Assembly: GCF_016909155.1 (NCBI RefSeq)
Contig: NZ_JAFBFG010000001.1
Span: forward strand, 372,001-436,000
Origin: Chryseomicrobium aureum
Lineage (GTDB): Bacteria; Bacillota; Bacilli; Bacillales_A; Planococcaceae
Direction of reading: 5' to 3'
DNA: 64,000 bases
Made by a program: the position numbers and the translations under genes. The notes beneath the pieces were generated by a model. It saw only the letters and a program-made list of their open reading frames with translations. It had not been told where the DNA came from and made no database searches. Below, in pieces: positions 54,890 to 64,000 of the stretch (position 1 is its first letter; the number at the start of each line of letters is the position of its first letter).

Positions 54890-55507
54890 TCATTCCTCAC
54901 TTTCTTTGCCAGTCAAATAAAGATCGACAGCATCTAAATAGGGTACACGCGGAGCATACCCAGGAGTAATTTCAATACCAGTTTGTTCAAACTCATCAAG
55001 TGTGATCGATTTTCGACCACCTTGATTCATTCGATCCCAATACAAGTCAAGTGTTTGACTACTCATGAAAAAGTAGCGTTCAAGAGTTGAAAAAGCTACA
55101 ACCAAAAATGCGATACCATTTTGCTCTGCTACTTGTCGCATGTGCAGGACTTGGTGTTCGTGAACATTTTGAAGAGGAAACGATGTTTTATTCTTCGTCT
55201 CTTTCGCTTCAAAATCTAAATAATATCCATTATATACGCCATTGTAATCTGTTGTGGATGGTGTACGGTAATAAGCTTCTCGTATGACTGCACGCGCTCT
55301 TCCGGGGTAATCCACTTTTACGATTTGGATTGGGATTGGTTTTTTATGAATCACTGCTACTTTATGTTGCAAGTAATAGTCATTCGTTTCATTGACTTCA
55401 TCCTCTAACGTCTTTCCCCGATTACTAAAAGAATAATCCTTTTTGGACGCAGTTTTTTTCGGGGAGGTAGGTTGGTACCGTTTTCCATTCGGATACCGTA
55501 TGCTCAT
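54890..55507 (-). CDS. recU: RecU Holliday-junction resolvase
   Basis: Resolves four-way junctions in recombination and chromosome segregation. 205 aa; nuclease core with GYYLDFEAKETKNKTSFPL (metal-binding Asp, Glu and Lys) near residues 90-110, and NRGKTLEDEVNETN near the N-terminus. I use ATG 55507 (MSIRYPNGKRYQ), with AGAGGTG upstream on the minus strand; more distal in-frame codons overlap yppE. Upstream of ponA in one transcript, the conserved recU-ponA order of Bacillales. Confidence 0.94.
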   Translation of the reverse strand: MSIRYPNGKRYQPTSPKKTASKKDYSFSNRGKTLEDEVNETNDYYLQHKVAVIHKKPIPIQIVKVDYPGRARAVIREAYYRTPSTTDYNGVYNGYYLDFEAKETKNKTSFPLQNVHEHQVLHMRQVAEQNGIAFLVVAFSTLERYFFMSSQTLDLYWDRMNQGGRKSITLDEFEQTGIEITPGYAPRVPYLDAVDLYLTGKESEE

Positions 55508-55655
55508 AGTCAACACCTCTGTGCCTAAGTGTAGCATATACACTAGACGCCTGACATGCCCCGAATGTTTCATTCGAATGTTTGTTCGTAAAACTAGTTG
55601 AAGTAGTGAACTTTTGATATGATAAAAGGATAGAAGTGAACAGGAAGTGACACAG

Positions 55656-56036
55656 ATGAAACTTAAAGACTTAACAGAAAAATTGATTAGTGAATCAGAA
55701 GCGTGTCTTGCAAGATTTGAACAACTACGTGTCGAAGATCGCACACCTGATTTTTTCGAGGAAGTAAAACCTCATGTTGCAAAAGTGGATATATGGATTA
55801 GCGAGTGGAAACAAGAAGCCGAGCGCTACATTCGTCTTAACCGACCGAAGTATATCCACCAAAACCAAATCGATGCAACTGAAGATGGGATGAAACAGTA
55901 TAGTGTACAGTCTTTTTTCAAAGAAACTTCGAAGAAAAGATTTTATCAAAGTGTACATGCCGTTCTTTACACACTGAAAACTTTGCTGACGGAATTGGAG
56001 CGTGAGGGCAATGACGACAATATCCCAACTACTTGA
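55656..56036 (+). CDS. yppE: YppE-like DUF1798 protein
   Basis: 126-aa soluble helical protein of unknown function. Composition and segments such as EKLISESEACLARFEQLR and SVQSFFKETSKKRFYQSVHA fit YppE, found in the neighbourhood of recU in B. subtilis. ATG 55656 follows CAGGAAGTGA; an in-frame GTG at 55647 is within that site. Overlaps mrfA by 26 bases. Confidence 0.78.
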   Translation: MKLKDLTEKLISESEACLARFEQLRVEDRTPDFFEEVKPHVAKVDIWISEWKQEAERYIRLNRPKYIHQNQIDATEDGMKQYSVQSFFKETSKKRFYQSVHAVLYTLKTLLTELEREGNDDNIPTT

Positions 56037-58269
56037 TGAATGGGTAAAAGATCCTGCCAAAAAACAGCAGATTCAGTCGATACATGTCATAGAACCAAAA
56101 GAAGCAAAAACAGTCCCGTTTCCTCAAGACTTAGATGATAGTTTGATAGCTGCCCTCCATGCGAAAGGAATTTCAGAACTTTACACACATCAAGCGAGTG
56201 CATACATGCATGCTCGTGCTGGAGAGTCGTTTACAGCAATTACTCCTACAGCTTCTGGCAAATCATTGTGCTATCATCTACCAGTTTTGCAGTCGATTAT
56301 TGAAGACCCCAAAAGCCGGGCGATTTATATATTTCCAACGAAAGCTCTAGCGCAAGATCAAAAAGCAGATGTGAACAAATTGATTGAAGCCACAGGCAAG
56401 CAAATCAACAGTTTTACATATGATGGAGATACAGAGCCAGGGATTCGTAGAAAAGTGCGAACGAATGGCAATATCATTCTAACCAATCCGGACATGTTGC
56501 ATTCAGGTATTTTACCGCACCACACAAAATGGGTGTCGATGTTTGAGAACTTGAAATACATCATAATTGATGAAATGCATACGTATAAAGGTGTGTTCGG
56601 CTCTCACGTAGCGCATGTTATACGTCGATTGAAACGAATTTGTGCATTTTACGGAAGCCACCCGGTCATCATCTGTACGTCTGCCACAATTCAAAATCCA
56701 AAAGAGTTAGCGGATTCACTCACACATGAAGACCATGTCGTACTCACAAATAACGGTGCCCCTTCCGGAACAAAGTACTTCATGTTTTACAATCCGCCTG
56801 TCGTCCATCCGACTTACAACGTGCGAAGAAGTGCTGTTCTAGAAGTTCGTGACCTCGCGCAAGAATTGTATACAAAACGTTTACAGACAATCATTTTTGC
56901 AAAGAGTCGCGTTCGTGTAGAGATGCTCGTCACCTATTTGAAAGCATTGGTCAGTAAGAAACTAAATGATCGCTCCATTCAAGGATATAGAGGAGGGTAT
57001 TTACCTTCTGAAAGAAGAGAGATTGAGAAGGGCTTGCGTGACGGGGACATTCGAACAGTCGTCAGTACAAACGCTTTAGAACTGGGTGTCGACATTGGGC
57101 AATTGCAAGTCTGTATTATGACGGGCTATCCAGGCAATATTGCAAGTGCATGGCAACAAGCAGGACGAGCGGGGCGTCGTCAAGAAGAGTCACTTGTTGT
57201 CTATGTCGCACAATCGACAGCACTGGATCAATACGTTGTTGACCATCCCGAGTATTTACTTGGCCAATCTCCAGAAGAAGTCCGTATTTTCCCGGAGAAC
57301 ATGTTGATTTTAATGGACCATTTAAAATGTGCATCGTTTGAATTACCGTTCGAGAAACTAGAAGACTACGCCGAGTATCATGTGACGCCACTACTTGAGC
57401 TTTTGAAAGAAGAACGCGTCTTGTTAGAAACAGCAGATAAATGGCATTGGATGGCTGAAAGTTTTCCAGCGAGTAATATCTCCTTGCGTTCAGCCTCTCA
57501 GGACAATGTGATTATTATTGATCAATCCGTTCCAACCAAGACTCGGGTTATAGGAGAGATGGATTTATTTAGTGCGATGACATTGTTACACGAAGAAGCG
57601 ATCTATCTCCATCAAGGCACTCAGTTTCAAGTAGAGCTTCTCGATTGGGATGAGAAAAAAGCATTTGTCACAGAAGTAGATGTAGATTATTTTACGGATG
57701 CAAACATTGCAGTGGAAATGAAAGTACTTTCGAAAGATAAACACCGAACCGAAAAGAACGTCGAGATGCATTATGGCGATATTATCGTGCTCGCACACCC
57801 TACACTCTTTAAAAAAATCAAATTTGATACGCATGACAATATTGGATCTGGAACAATCGATTTACCGCCACTTGAGCTTCATACATCTGCAACATGGATC
57901 ACTTTTTCAAAACCGGAAGAAGGGAATCTGCATCTGTTCTCAGATGCAATGGTTGGTGCAGCTTATGCGCTACATTCTTTCATTCCACTATTTTTAGACT
58001 GTGATCGTAAAGATGTGCATGTCGTTCCGCAAATGAAATCCATCTTAGACCAGCAACCAACATTTTTCATTTACGACAGTTATCCAGGTGGTATTGGTTT
58101 ATCTGAACGAATGTTAGACCGATTTGAAGAACTTGTGGAAGAAACACATGCGCAAGTAGCTTCTTGTCCATGCTTGGATGGATGTCCTGCATGTATTGGT
58201 GCGCAGGAAGCAAATGTCGGTTTAAAAGAAGAAGTCCTTTTATTACTAACGAACTTGGTGCGTGACTGA
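56011..58269 (+). CDS. mrfA: MrfA (YprA), DEAD/H-box DNA-repair helicase
   Basis: Superfamily 2 helicase of the mitomycin repair pair MrfA-MrfB described in B. subtilis. 752 aa: Walker A region PTASGKSLCYHL near residue 88, the DEMH box in IIIDEMHTYKGVFG, motif VI QQAGRAGRR, then a DUF1998-type C-terminal region with the zinc-binding CPCLDGCPAC cluster near residue 718. ATG 56011 inside the yppE end is chosen; GTG 56002 is an alternative. The next gene starts right after its stop. Confidence 0.94.
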   Translation: MTTISQLLDEWVKDPAKKQQIQSIHVIEPKEAKTVPFPQDLDDSLIAALHAKGISELYTHQASAYMHARAGESFTAITPTASGKSLCYHLPVLQSIIEDPKSRAIYIFPTKALAQDQKADVNKLIEATGKQINSFTYDGDTEPGIRRKVRTNGNIILTNPDMLHSGILPHHTKWVSMFENLKYIIIDEMHTYKGVFGSHVAHVIRRLKRICAFYGSHPVIICTSATIQNPKELADSLTHEDHVVLTNNGAPSGTKYFMFYNPPVVHPTYNVRRSAVLEVRDLAQELYTKRLQTIIFAKSRVRVEMLVTYLKALVSKKLNDRSIQGYRGGYLPSERREIEKGLRDGDIRTVVSTNALELGVDIGQLQVCIMTGYPGNIASAWQQAGRAGRRQEESLVVYVAQSTALDQYVVDHPEYLLGQSPEEVRIFPENMLILMDHLKCASFELPFEKLEDYAEYHVTPLLELLKEERVLLETADKWHWMAESFPASNISLRSASQDNVIIIDQSVPTKTRVIGEMDLFSAMTLLHEEAIYLHQGTQFQVELLDWDEKKAFVTEVDVDYFTDANIAVEMKVLSKDKHRTEKNVEMHYGDIIVLAHPTLFKKIKFDTHDNIGSGTIDLPPLELHTSATWITFSKPEEGNLHLFSDAMVGAAYALHSFIPLFLDCDRKDVHVVPQMKSILDQQPTFFIYDSYPGGIGLSERMLDRFEELVEETHAQVASCPCLDGCPACIGAQEANVGLKEEVLLLLTNLVRD

Positions 58270-58270
58270 T

Positions 58271-59533
58271 ATGTCCTATGAAAAAAAATTACTGGCTATG
58301 AAAGGCCTTATAAAAAAGCAACCTGAACAAGTCAAAGAACCTATCAAAGAAGTGAATCGTCCTGATTTTGTGAAATGGTCTTCGTCGGACTATGACTTGG
58401 TTCATACAGACCAAGGCGTCTACTATAAAATCTCAACGCTTTTGCCGCATGACTTTAAGCATGGAGGGACTCAGTTTTCAGAACTCTCCTCCCTTGTCGC
58501 GAAAGCAAAGCGCGATTTCAAAGGGCATCCACTAACTCCAGAAGAGTCAAGTCGCCTCTTTTTTTATGACACCGAAACGACGGGTCTAAAAGGTGTCGGC
58601 GTTCATATTTTTTTAAATGGCGTCTTGTTTGAAACGGCCACTGGGTTTCAACTCGATCAATTTATTTTGGCTTCTCCGCAACATGAATTGGCATTTTTAA
58701 AAGCGTTACCTTTTCAAGACCGTGACACAATTATCACGTATAACGGCAAAAGCTTTGACTTGCCCCAGCTCGAAGTGCGTTGGACGATGAACCGAAAACT
58801 TCTTCCAAGTTTTCCGCAAGTGTTTCAAATTGATTTGCTTCACGGAAGTAAGCGACTGTGGAGAGGACAACAAGAGCGTTATAAGTTGCAAGACATGGAA
58901 AGAGAACAATTGAACTTTCATAGGGAAGATGACATGCCCGGACATCTCGCTCCGATTGTTTATATGGACGCTGTTAGATCGGGGAAAACCGAAAACTTGG
59001 ATCGCATACTAGAACATAACAAATGGGATTTGTATTCTCTAGTGGCATTGTATATCCACTCTCTTCGTCATCTCGTAGATGCACCTGAGACCCGGTCTTC
59101 TCAAACTGAATTAAATTTAGCAAAATGGCTGCGAGATTTAAAATTGTTGCCAAACAGTCGAGAGCTTTATGAAAAAGTAACTGAACGTTATGAGAAACAA
59201 GATATACCACACGCTTATTATTATTTGTCTCTTTTACAAAAGCGTGAAGGAGAATTTGCATCAAGCCTTGATTTGATGGAGACAGCTTCAGAATTGCTAG
59301 TAGGAATTGAGAAGTTGGACGCACTCATTCATTGTGCAAAACTTGCAGAGCATCAAATGAAAGATCTCGGCCAAGCGAAGAATTACGTCCAACAAGCAAA
59401 AACACAGTTGTTATCATTAACAGCAATCTTGACGCGTGAGAAATTGGCTTTCTACTTGGCAGAATTGAAAAATAGGGACGAACGATTAGACCGGAAAATC
59501 ATTTCTCGGGAAAGCGCAAGTTTCGACAAATAG
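58271..59533 (+). CDS. mrfB: MrfB (YprB), DEDD-family exonuclease
   Basis: Exonuclease partner of MrfA in repair of mitomycin C adducts. 420 aa: DEDD nuclease domain (about residues 95-260) with FYDTETTGLKG, ITYNGKSFDLP and a third motif near HNKWDLYSLVALY; the C-terminal third has TPR-like helices. ATG 58271 starts one base after the mrfA stop; the GTG at 58262 would overlap it. The two genes are clearly one unit. Confidence 0.92.
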   Translation: MSYEKKLLAMKGLIKKQPEQVKEPIKEVNRPDFVKWSSSDYDLVHTDQGVYYKISTLLPHDFKHGGTQFSELSSLVAKAKRDFKGHPLTPEESSRLFFYDTETTGLKGVGVHIFLNGVLFETATGFQLDQFILASPQHELAFLKALPFQDRDTIITYNGKSFDLPQLEVRWTMNRKLLPSFPQVFQIDLLHGSKRLWRGQQERYKLQDMEREQLNFHREDDMPGHLAPIVYMDAVRSGKTENLDRILEHNKWDLYSLVALYIHSLRHLVDAPETRSSQTELNLAKWLRDLKLLPNSRELYEKVTERYEKQDIPHAYYYLSLLQKREGEFASSLDLMETASELLVGIEKLDALIHCAKLAEHQMKDLGQAKNYVQQAKTQLLSLTAILTREKLAFYLAELKNRDERLDRKIISRESASFDK

Positions 59534-59599
59534 ATAGGTGTGTCAAGCGTTCCTATGCTATAATGAAGCCAATCACCAATGGATGGAAGGAAGATGGGT

Positions 59600-59887
59600 A
59601 TGGGGATTCAATTTAAACCAAATGATATTTTAGAGAAACAATTTAAAACAACAATGCGTGGCTATAGTCAAGAAGAAGTCGATGCATTTTTAGATGAAGT
59701 CATTAAAGACTATGAGCAGTTCGATAAGCGAATCCAAGAGCTCGAGAAAGAGAACCGAGATCTTCGCACGCAATTAGAAGATACACCAAAATCAGCACCA
59801 GCTCCGCAGTCATCTACAAACTTTGACATTTTAAAGCGCTTGTCTAATTTGGAGAAGCATGTATTTGGTGCGAAGCTTTACGACTGA
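59600..59887 (+). CDS. gpsB: GpsB cell-division/PBP1 coordination protein
   Basis: DivIVA-related adaptor that shuttles PonA between septum and side wall. 95 aa from ATG 59600: N-terminal DivIVA-like domain (TMRGYSQEEVDAFLDEVIKD), coiled coil, and the C-terminal FDILKRLSNLEKHVFG hexamerisation motif. GGAAGG is nine bases upstream of this ATG; ATG 59594 sits too close to it. Its known partner PonA is encoded five kb away. Confidence 0.94.
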   Translation: MGIQFKPNDILEKQFKTTMRGYSQEEVDAFLDEVIKDYEQFDKRIQELEKENRDLRTQLEDTPKSAPAPQSSTNFDILKRLSNLEKHVFGAKLYD

Positions 59888-59893
59888 TAGTTC

Positions 59894-59922
59894 TTGTGTA
59901 AACCAGTAAAATAACGTATACT
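59894..59922 (+). promoter_or_regulatory. Promoter of rnpB
   Basis: TTGTGT (59894-59899), 17-bp spacer, TATACT (59917-59922), ending about eight bases before the RNA. Confidence 0.65.
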
Positions 59923-59930
59923 CGATTGTG

Positions 59931-60325
59931 GCCTTCTATTCAGGCAATCGCTGCACATACTAATGTGTAGAGGAAAGTCCATGCTCACACAGTTCTGAGA
60001 TGTCTGTAGTGTTCGTGCCTCGTGAAGTCATAAACGAGGGCAGCTGCCAGCTGACGGCAGAGAAACCACCTACGTCTTACGGGATATGGTGCAGTACTCT
60101 TGAAAGTGCCACAGTGACGAAGTCTTATCGGAAACGGTAAGAGTGGAACGCGGTAAACCCCACGAGTGAGAAACCCAAATTATGGTAGGGGCATTTCCAT
60201 GAAGGAATTGAACGGATTGGAAGACGGCATGTCCGTAGATAGATGATTGCCGCCCAGTATGTACGAGGGAATTTCCCGTTTGAGTACAAGGGAGACAAAA
60301 CATGGCTTATCGAATAGAAGGTTTT
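59931..60325 (+). ncRNA. rnpB: RNase P RNA, type B
   Basis: Catalytic RNA that removes tRNA 5' leaders. The ends form P1: CCTTCTATTC (59932-59941) with GAATAGAAGG (60312-60321). Universally conserved blocks include GAGGAAAGTCCATGCTC, GTGCCACAGTGACGAAGTC, GGAACGCGGTAAACCCC, GAGAAACCCAAATT, AGATAGATGATTGCCGCC and ACAAAACATGGCTTA. The organisation is type B as in Bacillus. A terminator lies at 60340-60364. Confidence 0.96.
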
Positions 60326-60339
60326 ATGATAAACAGCAC

Positions 60340-60364
60340 AGCTCTCCTTTTCGGAGAGTTTTTT
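60340..60364 (+). terminator. Terminator of rnpB
   Basis: AGCTCTCC (60340-60347) pairs with GGAGAGTT (60353-60360), TTTTC loop, then T residues. Confidence 0.85.
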
Positions 60365-60394
60365 CTCTTTATAGACTAAAAAGGAGTGGATACT

Positions 60395-61519
60395 ATGCCA
60401 TATAAATTACTTGCGACAGCTGCAATGGGATTAGAGGGTATCGTTGCAGATGAATTGAAAGACTTAGGTTTTGAAACACAAACAGACAACGGGAAAGTGT
60501 TTTTTGAAGGGGACGAAGAAGCCATCGCAAAAGCGAACATTTGGCTACGTGTGGCAGACCGTGTGAAACTTGTAGTAGGGGAGTTCCCTGCCAAGACATT
60601 TGATCAACTTTTCGAAGGGACAAAAGCACTTCCATGGGAAAAGTACTTACCGGTAGATGCAAATTTCCCAGTGAGCGGGAAAAGTGTGAAATCGACATTA
60701 TACAGTGTTCCAGATTGTCAAAGTATCGTGAAAAAAGCAATCGTTGAGCGATTAAAGTCCGCATATAAACGTATGAGCTATCTTGATGAGTCCGGTGCTC
60801 GCTATAAAATCGAAGTCAGCATTTTAAAGGACCGTGTGTTACTCACAATGGATACAAGCGGGGTTGGCCTGCATAAACGCGGATATCGAACGACGCAAGG
60901 GGATGCTCCTTTAAAAGAAACATTAGCAGCGGCTCTTGTAAAAATTTCAAAGTGGAGTCCAAGTCGTCCATTTGTCGACCCATTCTGTGGCTCGGGTACA
61001 CTTTGTATTGAAGCGGCAATGATTGGTCAGAACATTGCACCCGGATATAATCGTGAGTTTGATGCAGAACACTGGAGTTGGATCAAACCAGCAGTATGGG
61101 AAAAAGTACGTGATGAAGCCGACACACAAGCGGATTATGATCAAGAACTCACAATCCTTGGAACGGACATCGATCACCGTATGATTGAAATTGCGAATTC
61201 CAATGCATTAGAAGCAGGATTTGCGGATATCATTACATTCAAGCAGATGCAAGCCGCAGATTTTACAACTCGTTACGATAACGGTGTTGTCATCAGTAAC
61301 CCACCCTACGGAGAACGTATCGGTGAAGTTGAAGAGATTGAAAAGACATTGTCTCAATTTGGCTATGTGATGAGTAAATATCCATCGTGGTCTGTTTATT
61401 TGTTATCTTCTATGGAAAACTTGGAAACCGTTTATGGTAAGAAAGCAACGAAAAAACGCAAATTATTCAATGGATTTATCCGTACAGATTATTATCAATT
61501 CTGGGGTCAAAGAGTCTAA
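60395..61519 (+). CDS. ypsC: THUMP-domain 23S rRNA methyltransferase (YpsC/RlmL-like)
   Basis: SAM-dependent RNA (guanine-N2) methyltransferase, 374 aa. N-terminal THUMP RNA-binding domain (about residues 45-155), then a Rossmann methyltransferase with SAM motif FVDPFCGSGTLCIEAAM and catalytic SNPPYGER. By analogy with the RlmK/L family it probably modifies 23S rRNA; the exact position cannot be told from sequence. ATG 60395 has AAAAAGGAGTGG upstream. The gene follows rnpB, as in B. subtilis. Confidence 0.9.
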   Translation: MPYKLLATAAMGLEGIVADELKDLGFETQTDNGKVFFEGDEEAIAKANIWLRVADRVKLVVGEFPAKTFDQLFEGTKALPWEKYLPVDANFPVSGKSVKSTLYSVPDCQSIVKKAIVERLKSAYKRMSYLDESGARYKIEVSILKDRVLLTMDTSGVGLHKRGYRTTQGDAPLKETLAAALVKISKWSPSRPFVDPFCGSGTLCIEAAMIGQNIAPGYNREFDAEHWSWIKPAVWEKVRDEADTQADYDQELTILGTDIDHRMIEIANSNALEAGFADIITFKQMQAADFTTRYDNGVVISNPPYGERIGEVEEIEKTLSQFGYVMSKYPSWSVYLLSSMENLETVYGKKATKKRKLFNGFIRTDYYQFWGQRV

Positions 61520-61543
61520 ATTAGTCTAGAAAAGAGTGAAGTT

Positions 61544-63430
61544 ATGCGCAAAAATATTCCATTCGAATTATCCAAAGATCAATCGTTCTATCAGTCGTTA
61601 TCGAACTGGTTAGGTGATGTGTTTTATGACACCTTGCCGGAAAATGGATACGAGATTCGTGATGAACAAGTATATATGGCCTTCCAAATTGAAAAGGCAT
61701 TACAGTCAAAATCCGTTCTTTTTGCCGAGGCCGGAGTAGGAACTGGAAAGACAATGGCTTATTTATTACCATCGATTGCGTATGCACGCTACACAGGTAA
61801 GCCTGTAATTATAGCTTGTTCGGATGAAGCCCTTATTGAACAGCTGATCAAACCAGAAGGGGATATCTCTCGCCTATCTGAGCTGCTCAACTTATCGATT
61901 GATGTACGTTTGGCAAAGTCGCGAGAAGAATATTTGTGTCTGCAACGATTAGATGAACAACGTCGTGGGTTTGATGTGCCAGAATTTGTGGATGAGATTG
62001 ATGACCGTCTTCCGGAGTTTGTATTTGGGGGATCTTCTCTTCAAAAAGTGTATCCGTATGGAGATCGCAAAGAATTCAGCTTCCTTACAGACGAGCAGTG
62101 GAAGCTTGTCAATTATCATCCGGTACAACAGTGTTCCATCTGTGACATCAAAAATCAATGTGGACAAACCATCTCTCGCCAATTCTACCGTCAAGCAACT
62201 GACCTAGTGATTTGCTCGCATGAATTTTTGATGGAACATTTGTGGACGGCAGAGTCACGCAAGCGTCAAGAACAATTGCCATTACTTCCTGAAGCTTCTG
62301 CGATTGTATTAGATGAAGGACACTTAGTGGAATTTGCCGCTCAGGAAGCATTTACATTAAAAGTGCAAAGCGAATCATTATTGGATTTGTTAGAGAAAGC
62401 ACGAGTAGAAGGATTGCGTCCTAAAACGCTTCACTATCTTGATGTTCTAGAAGAAGCTCATTTAGCGTTTTTTGAACTGTTACGTTCTTCTATTGACAAT
62501 GACATGCTTGAAAAGATGACAATCCGTCATACCGATGAGTTGAAAGCTGCGAGTGGATTACTTGTCAGAACAGTAGAAGCTCTACTAGAAGAGTTTGTAT
62601 TCGAGGGTGAAATGTACTCGATTGAATCCTACGATATGAAACTGATGGAAGAATACTTGGAAGATTACTTGCAAGCGTTCCAGTTGTTCACAGAAGACAA
62701 TGAAGCGATTGATTGGGTAGAAGAGGTAGACGGGATTGAAACACTTGCCATCATGCCAGAACTTGTAGACGAACAACTTGCTGAAAAATTGTTTAATGGA
62801 ACACTACCAATTATCTTCTCTTCTGCAACACTCAGTGTCGAGCAGACGTTTGACTATTTAGCTGGCAATTTAGGGATTGCAGACTATCAGTCACTTCAAG
62901 TTGCTTCACCATTTGACTACAAAGAAGTCATGACGATTCATGTGTCTGAACCCGTGGATAAAAGCGAAAAAGTACTCGAACTTCTAAAATCAGAAGAGCC
63001 GACACTTATTTTGTTTGCGACAAAAGAATCGTTTGAACAGTTCCAATTGATGTATGGACATGAGGATATTTTGTTCGAAGGGGAACAAGAAATGAGCTCG
63101 CTTATTGAGGCGTACAAAGAAAAGCCATCTGTTTTAGCTTCCTACTCACTTTGGGAAGGATTGGATCTACCGCAAGACTTATTGACGCGTGTCATTGTCT
63201 ACGATTTGCCATTCCCACCGAATGATCCGATTTTCAATGCGAAGCGTGCAGCTTCTTTCAATGCATTTGAAGAAGTGGATTTACCATTTATGAAGATGCG
63301 AATGAAGCAGGGGGTCGGGCGTTTGATTCGTACAGAAAAAGATCGTGGCTCGATTGAGATTTTACTGACTGCATCTGAAAAAGCATTTTTACAAGAGCTC
63401 GAACAGGAACTTCCTGTCTCGCCAAAGTAA
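61544..63430 (+). CDS. ypvA: YpvA, DinG/XPD-like ATP-dependent helicase
   Basis: Superfamily 2 helicase of 628 aa without exonuclease domain. Walker A is AEAGVGTGKTMAYLL (about residue 61), Walker B box VLDEGHLVEF; C-terminal MRMKQGVGRLIRTEKDRG is motif VI. Cysteines YLCLQ and CSICDIKNQC (residues about 128-215) have XPD-like spacing and may bind an iron-sulfur cluster. Role in replication-fork or repair processing is inferred from the family. Ribosome site AGAGTGAAG. Confidence 0.88.
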   Translation: MRKNIPFELSKDQSFYQSLSNWLGDVFYDTLPENGYEIRDEQVYMAFQIEKALQSKSVLFAEAGVGTGKTMAYLLPSIAYARYTGKPVIIACSDEALIEQLIKPEGDISRLSELLNLSIDVRLAKSREEYLCLQRLDEQRRGFDVPEFVDEIDDRLPEFVFGGSSLQKVYPYGDRKEFSFLTDEQWKLVNYHPVQQCSICDIKNQCGQTISRQFYRQATDLVICSHEFLMEHLWTAESRKRQEQLPLLPEASAIVLDEGHLVEFAAQEAFTLKVQSESLLDLLEKARVEGLRPKTLHYLDVLEEAHLAFFELLRSSIDNDMLEKMTIRHTDELKAASGLLVRTVEALLEEFVFEGEMYSIESYDMKLMEEYLEDYLQAFQLFTEDNEAIDWVEEVDGIETLAIMPELVDEQLAEKLFNGTLPIIFSSATLSVEQTFDYLAGNLGIADYQSLQVASPFDYKEVMTIHVSEPVDKSEKVLELLKSEEPTLILFATKESFEQFQLMYGHEDILFEGEQEMSSLIEAYKEKPSVLASYSLWEGLDLPQDLLTRVIVYDLPFPPNDPIFNAKRAASFNAFEEVDLPFMKMRMKQGVGRLIRTEKDRGSIEILLTASEKAFLQELEQELPVSPK

Positions 63431-63443
63431 AGGGGTAGCGTGT

Positions 63444-64000
63444 ATGAATGAACAACGACAACAACTGTATAGACGAACTGCGCTTTTAAGTGTCGTAACG
63501 AAGCAGCAAGGGAATGTTACTACATTTGATAAAGCGAAGAAATTTGGTCAAAAACTGTTTACGGAAAATCTGACGATTGCGTTTGCTGGGCACTTCTCTG
63601 CGGGGAAGTCCAGCATGATCAACGCGTTGACAGGTGAAAACTTGTTAGCAACAAGTCCAATTCCCACATCTGCAAATATAGTGACGATTCAAAAAGCTAC
63701 GAATTGGAAAGCATACATCCACTTTATGAATGGAGACGTCGCCGTAGCAGAGGAAGAATTGGCTGTAGCCAACCTTAAACGTATGGCAAAAGACGGACAA
63801 TCCGTTCGTAAAATCGAATTGTTTCACCCAGATACTCGATTGCCAAATGATATCGTAGTAATGGATACACCTGGAGTGGATTCTACGGACGATGCTCATA
63901 GACTATCTACAGAATCTGAGTTGCATTTAGCGGACTTGGTATTTTATGTGATGGACTATAATCATGTCCAGTCAGAATTAAATTTTACTTTCACAAAAGA
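63444..64000 (+). CDS. dynA: Dynamin-like GTPase (start only; cut by window edge)
   Basis: N-terminal 185 residues of a dynamin-family protein, most likely DynA (YpbR), which supports membrane fusion and phage resistance in B. subtilis. P-loop GHFSAGKSSMIN near residue 49, switch threonine region PIPTSANI, and G3 motif DTPGVDSTDD are visible. The frame is open to the right edge; the family is over 1,000 aa and may be a double dynamin. ATG 63444 has AAAGGGGTAG upstream. Confidence 0.85.
   Translation, partial: MNEQRQQLYRRTALLSVVTKQQGNVTTFDKAKKFGQKLFTENLTIAFAGHFSAGKSSMINALTGENLLATSPIPTSANIVTIQKATNWKAYIHFMNGDVAVAEEELAVANLKRMAKDGQSVRKIELFHPDTRLPNDIVVMDTPGVDSTDDAHRLSTESELHLADLVFYVMDYNHVQSELNFTFTK

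Overview
The window is a chromosomal segment of a low-to-moderate GC Gram-positive bacterium of the order Bacillales. Gene order follows the Bacillus subtilis resABCDE-to-ypvA region almost gene for gene. The clustering, the protein sequences and the loss of sporulation genes fit a non-spore-forming member of the Planococcaceae (Planococcus/Chryseomicrobium-like). The family is an inference from synteny and recalled homologues; no database was searched. Nothing resembles a prophage, IS element, CRISPR array or defence island.

Layout. 1-6.3 kb: cytochrome c maturation (resB end, resC), the ResDE two-component system and the ECF sigma factor/anti-sigma pair sigX-rsiX. 6.3-12.5 kb: FMN riboswitch with ribU, a ferredoxin (minus strand), ypbB-recQ, a LysM protein, a metallophosphoesterase and the bacillithiol-disulfide reductase ypdA. 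12.5-15.1 kb: a 500-bp gene-free stretch with a GC-rich repeat and a 146-nt rod-like inverted repeat, then ansA (minus), prsW with an apparent CTG start, and a ypeB relic. 15.1-25.8 kb: cmk, plsC, ypfD (S1 repeats), der, gpsA, yphE, yphF, a spoIVA relic, hup, folE, mtrB, the menaquinone genes hepS-menG-hepT, and ndk. 25.9-36.5 kb: the aromatic amino-acid cluster aroC-aroB-aroH-hisC-tyrA-aroA, then ypiA-ypiB-ypiF and the menaquinol:cytochrome c reductase genes qcrABC. 36.5-46 kb: ypjA, a YugP-type protease, a YitT-family protein (minus), ypjD-dapB-mgsA-bshA-cca-birA and panBCD behind a structured leader. 46-64 kb: dinG, ypmA, ypmB, asnS, dnaD, nth, ponA-recU (minus), yppE, mrfA-mrfB, gpsB, rnpB, an rRNA methyltransferase, ypvA and the start of a dynamin-like gene.

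How the genes fit together. Respiration is the main theme: ResBC attach haem to c-type cytochromes, QcrABC is such an enzyme, HepS/MenG/HepT make its quinone, and ResDE is the matching redox regulator. Chorismate made by the aro genes feeds menaquinone, folate and Phe/Tyr. A second theme is genome maintenance and cell-wall growth (RecQ, DinG, Nth, RecU, MrfAB, YpvA, DnaD, PonA, GpsB).

The most notable observations are the decayed remains of two sporulation genes, ypeB and spoIVA, each at its ancestral position, with sleB gone. Next are a CTG start codon for prsW, a SigX-type autoregulatory promoter embedded in the resE stop codon, a candidate attenuator leader before panBCD, and an unassigned 146-nt rod-shaped structure between ypdA and ansA.
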